Shown here in pieces: positions 61,300 through 64,000 of a stretch of 64,000 nucleotides of DNA. The notes beneath the pieces were generated by a model. It was not told the DNA's origin. It did no database searches and saw only the letters and a program-made list of their open reading frames with translations. The first letter of the stretch is position 1; every line of letters begins with the position of its first letter. This DNA comes from Streptomyces achromogenes (lineage in GTDB: Bacteria > Actinomycetota > Actinomycetes > Streptomycetales > Streptomycetaceae). A program made the position numbers and the translations under genes. Location of the stretch: assembly GCF_030816715.1 (NCBI RefSeq), contig NZ_JAUSYH010000001.1, positions 496,001 to 560,000 on the forward strand. The letters are read 5' to 3'.

Positions 61300-61767
61300 A
61301 TGCCACGCCGCGCCACCGTCGCAGGCATAGCCGCCGCGGTCCTGACCGTCGCTCTGCTGAGCGGCGTCGCCCACGCCCAGGACCTGGACTGCGGCGACTT
61401 CACCTACCAGGAAGACGCCCAGGCCGTCTTCGACCAGGACCCCAGCGACCCCAACCGGCTCGACGAGGACCGGGGACCGGACGACGGCATCGCCTGCGAG
61501 GTCCTTCCCCACCGGTCGCTGCCCACGCTGGCGCCGGCGACGAGCAGCCCCGCGCCGCGGTCGGCCAGCCCCGCACCGGTCGTGAGCAGCTCCGCGCGCG
61601 CCTCGAGCAGCGCAGCCCCGCTGCCCACCCTGGGCGTCCGGGGAGGCGTCGGCGGCGCCGTCACCGCCGGGCCGTCCGGCTGGGACGTCGGCATCGGCGC
61701 CACCCTCGCCACGGCGGGCCTGCTGGCCGCGGCCGGCTACCTGCGACGTCGCAGGCGCCGCTTCTAG
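61300..61767 (+). CDS. Secreted excalibur calcium-binding protein
   Basis: A 155-residue exported protein: signal peptide ending AHAQD, then one excalibur domain (DLDCGDFTYQEDAQ ... DEDRGPDDGIACEVLP) with the DxDxDGxxCE calcium-loop pattern, a Ser/Pro/Ala linker, and a C-terminal hydrophobic segment plus RRRRRRF tail that anchors it in the membrane. GGGAGGAG precedes ATG 61300. A surface calcium-binding role is expected. Confidence 0.85.
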   Translation: MPRRATVAGIAAAVLTVALLSGVAHAQDLDCGDFTYQEDAQAVFDQDPSDPNRLDEDRGPDDGIACEVLPHRSLPTLAPATSSPAPRSASPAPVVSSSARASSSAAPLPTLGVRGGVGGAVTAGPSGWDVGIGATLATAGLLAAAGYLRRRRRRF

Positions 61768-61851
61768 GCACGACCCGGGACACGTCCCGGGACACGTCCC
61801 GGGCGCTCCCGGGTCAGCGTGGGCGACGCGACCAGGCTCTGCCGGTGCGGG

Positions 61852-62815
61852 TCAGGCCGTGCCGCCGGGATGCCGTCCGGGGCCCTCGGTCTGTGGGGTG
61901 AGCGGAGTCGGCGACAGGGCGGTGTCCTCCTCGCCCGGCTCGAGGAGGGTCGCCGCGGCGCCGACGATGAGCGGATCCGGACGGCCGACCGCACCGGCGT
62001 CCTTGGCCGCGTAGTCGACGCGGTGGAGGAGACTGCGCATGGCCTCGAGCCGGCCCCGTCGTTTGTCGTTGCTCTTGACGACCGTCCAGGGCGCGTGGCC
62101 GGTGTCGGTGGCGCGGAACATCTCGACCTTGGCCGTGGTGTACTCGTCCCAGCGGTCGAGTGAGTCGAGGTCGGTGGGCGACAGCTTCCACTGGCGCACC
62201 GGGTCGACCTGGCGGATCGCGAACCGCGTCCGCTGCTCGGCCCGGGACACCGAGAACCAGAACTTCACCAGGATGATGCCGTCCTCGACCAGCATGTCCT
62301 CGAAGAGCGGGCACTGCTTGAGGAACAGTTCGTGTTCGCGTGGCGTGCAGAACCCCATGACCCGTTCGACCCCGGCCCGGTTGTACCAGGAGCGGTCGAA
62401 GAAGACGATCTCCCCCGGTCCGGGGAGGTGGTCGACGTACCGCTGGAAGTACCACTGCCCCTTCTCGCGCTCCGTGGGCTGGGGCAGCGCCACGATGCGG
62501 GCGCCCCCGGGGATTGAGACGTTCGGTGAAGCGCTGGATGGTGCCGCCCTTGCCGGCCGCGTCCCTCCCCTCGCAGATCACGACCAGGCGACCGCCGGTG
62601 TCCTTGATCCAGCGCTGCAGTTTCAGCATCTCGATCTGCAGGACGCGCTTGGCGCGCTCGTACTCCCTGCGCCTGATCTTCCGGTGGTAGGGGTAGTTCT
62701 CGCGCCATGTCGTGATGGGCCGGCCCGTGTCGTCGAGAAGCACCGGCTGTTCCGGCCGACGGTCGTCCACTGTCAGCCCGTCGAGCAGCCGGGCCTCGGC
62801 CTCGTCACGATCCAT
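61852..62815 (-). pseudogene. ppk2: PPK2-family polyphosphate kinase, frameshifted
   Basis: A polyphosphate:nucleotide phosphotransferase of about 320 residues. ATG 62815 (AGGGAGG upstream) starts MDRDEAEARLLDG; the P-loop VVICEGRDAAGKGGTIQRF follows. At a run of five C (62504-62508) one extra base breaks the frame between LNPRG and ARIVALPQPTEREKGQWYF; the second frame then holds FFDRSWYNRAGVERVMGF and runs to 61852. One base fewer restores the whole protein, so this is a real homopolymer slip or a sequencing error. Confidence 0.85.
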
Positions 62816-62981
62816 GCGGTCCGCGCCTCCCTGATGTGCGTCGTGGTCACCGTCGGTTTCCCCGGTGTCCCGGCGACATGTGGGTTCCGTGCCGGCGTCC
62901 GCCCGAAACACGCAGGCCGTGACCGGTCCCCTGGCCGCCCGATGTGCAGGTCGCGGCAGCCGGGGGTACGCGGAGCGGACC

Positions 62982-63506
62982 ATGCAGACCTTCCTGCCGT
63001 ATCCGGACTTCACCGCGTCGGCCGCCGCCCTGGATCCGCGGCGGCTGGGCAAACAGCGCGTCGAGGCACTCCAGGTGCTGCGCGGCCTGACCGTCGCGGG
63101 CTACGGGTGGCGCCACCATCCGGCGGTGCGCATGTGGACCGGCTACGAGGAGGCCCTGGTGCGCTACGGCCTGGAGATCTGCGGCGTCTGGACGGCGACC
63201 GGTCGCGCGGACACCTGCGCCGCCTCACTGATGGCCGACCTCCCCGGCCGACGGCCCGGTGTGCGCACCCAGGAGGAGCTCGCCGAGGCCCGAGAGCTGC
63301 CTCCGTGGCTGGGCGACGCCGCCTTCCACCGCAGTCACCGGTCGGCGCTCGTGCGCAAGGATCCGACGTTCTACACGGCACGGTTCCCGGACGTGCCCGA
63401 CGATCTGCCGTACGTCTGGCCCGCGTCGGACCGGGGTGGCGAACGTCCGAAGCAGGGGCGGACGCAGGCAGCCCGGACCCGCGTCACCGGCCCGGCCGAC
63501 ACGTAA
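62982..63506 (+). CDS. MSMEG_6728-type conserved protein
   Basis: A 174-residue protein starting MQTFLPYPDFTASAAALDPRRLGKQRVEALQVL, which reads as the MSMEG_6728/pyrimidine-dimer-glycosylase-like family split over two stretches; GYGWRHHPAVRMWTGYEEAL and HRSHRSALVRKDPTFY are other typical parts. Whether it has DNA-repair activity is unknown. ATG 62982 has GGAG six bases upstream. It stands alone between ppk2 and the BrkB gene. Confidence 0.82.
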   Translation: MQTFLPYPDFTASAAALDPRRLGKQRVEALQVLRGLTVAGYGWRHHPAVRMWTGYEEALVRYGLEICGVWTATGRADTCAASLMADLPGRRPGVRTQEELAEARELPPWLGDAAFHRSHRSALVRKDPTFYTARFPDVPDDLPYVWPASDRGGERPKQGRTQAARTRVTGPADT

Positions 63507-63562
63507 GTCCGATATATGACAAATATGCGCATAGGCCGCCTGTGGGCGGATACCCGAGCGGC

Positions 63563-64000
63563 ATGGTACGGACACTGAAGCGGCACGGACGGCACAACGG
63601 GCACGGCACGGCCGCCCCGGAGGCAGAGAACGGCAGGGCCCCCACCGCGGGGCCGGACGAACAGGTCGAGGAGCGGGCCCATACCGCGGGGCCGGACGAA
63701 CAGGTCGAGGAGCGGGCCCATACCGCGGGGCCGGACGAACAGGTCGAGGAGCGGGCCCATACCGCGGGGCCGGACGAACAGGTCGAGGAGCGGGCCCCGG
63801 ACAGTCCGACGGACCTGCCCAAGCACTCCTGGAAAGCGGTGCTCAGAGGCACCCTCAAGGAGTTCAAGAAGGACGAGTTGACCGACCGGGCGGCGGCGCT
63901 GACCTACTACAGCATCCTGGCGCTGTTCCCGGCGCTGCTCGCACTCGTGTCACTGCTGGGCATCATCGGCCAGTCCGCGACGCAGCAGGTGCTGGACAAC
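63563..64000 (+). CDS. BrkB/YihY-family membrane protein, truncated by the window end
   Basis: Only the first 146 codons are in the window. An unusual N-terminus of about 90 residues contains four copies of a 13-residue unit (AHTAGPDEQVEER), then KHSWKAVLRGTLKEFKKDE and LTDRAAALTYYSILALFPALLALVSLLGIIG, the start of the BrkB/YihY membrane domain. ATG 63563 has only GAGCGG upstream. The frame is open to the last base. Function of the family is uncertain; the old RNase BN label is not supported. Confidence 0.85.
   Translation, partial: MVRTLKRHGRHNGHGTAAPEAENGRAPTAGPDEQVEERAHTAGPDEQVEERAHTAGPDEQVEERAHTAGPDEQVEERAPDSPTDLPKHSWKAVLRGTLKEFKKDELTDRAAALTYYSILALFPALLALVSLLGIIGQSATQQVLDN
63638..63793 (+). 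repeat. Four 39-bp coding repeats in the BrkB N-terminus
   Basis: Units start at 63638, 63677, 63716 and 63755; the last three are identical and the first differs at one codon (CCC for CAT). Each encodes A(H/P)TAGPDEQVEER, an acidic segment. The unit keeps the frame. Confidence 0.95.

Noticed and set aside
63638..63793. Possible CRISPR array of 39-bp units
   Set aside because: Units are contiguous without spacers and keep the BrkB reading frame; the minus-strand frame over them is a shadow.
1..64000. tRNA, rRNA, riboswitch or insertion-sequence features
   Set aside because: No cloverleaf-like or rRNA segments, no transposase motifs with terminal repeats, and no known riboswitch consensus were seen by eye; a covariance-model search would be decisive.

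Overview
The window is a 64 kb stretch of a high-GC actinobacterial chromosome, almost certainly Streptomyces. GC-rich third positions produce long antisense open frames, GTG starts are frequent, coupled ATGA/GTGA overlaps are common, and the gene content is typical of Streptomyces (isorenieratene-type crt cluster, SpoIIE phosphatase, Tat-exported glycosidases, mycothiol-dependent dehydrogenase, excalibur protein). No rRNA, tRNA, CRISPR array, transposase or integrase was recognised.

Left part (1-16 kb): a secreted endonuclease/phosphatase-fold protein with a lectin-like tail, a decayed VOC-fold gene, then the carotenoid cluster. crtY-crtT-crtU run leftward and crtE-crtI-crtB-crtV run rightward, with an ECF sigma factor between the two arms. 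Together they predict GGPP, phytoene, lycopene, beta-carotene and then ring aromatisation to isorenieratene. A small conserved protein, an orphan Tat-type solute-binding protein, a NarL-type two-component pair and a MarR regulator follow.

Glycan part (16-32 kb): a sialidase-fold protein, a saccharopine-dehydrogenase-like oxidoreductase divergent from a GlxA-type AraC regulator, a GH78 alpha-L-rhamnosidase with a recent internal duplication and a LacI-type operator, a methyltransferase, a SpoIIE-type phosphatase, and a GH29 alpha-L-fucosidase. Beside the fucosidase lies a deletion scar that fuses the start of a sugar-binding lipoprotein to the end of a GntR/FCD repressor; the likely palindromic operator is still present. 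nadE follows.

Sulfur part (32.7-38.7 kb): ssuE, a DszC/SfnB-like flavin monooxygenase and ssuABC form an organosulfur island. Two tiny leader peptides sharing the core HIDFGR and ending near cysteine codons precede ssuE and ssuA.

Signalling part (38.8-46.4 kb): five tightly coupled leftward genes encode a trypsin-fold protease, a PknG-like kinase with zinc ribbons and TPR-like tail, a VWA protein with a zinc ribbon, a membrane protein and an orphan binding lipoprotein. This is the best candidate for an uncharacterised system. A solitary ctaD follows.

Betaine/one-carbon part (49-60 kb): betB (frameshifted), proV, proW and proX, then purU, an IclR regulator, a Rieske ferredoxin, a metallo-beta-lactamase-fold hydrolase and an S-(hydroxymethyl)mycothiol dehydrogenase. 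Recurrent GTTGCG(C/T)AT-like boxes in front of these units suggest one IclR regulon joining betaine uptake, betaine demethylation and formaldehyde/formate disposal. The right end has envelope-type small proteins, a frameshifted ppk2, an MSMEG_6728-like protein and a truncated BrkB/YihY gene with 39-bp coding repeats.
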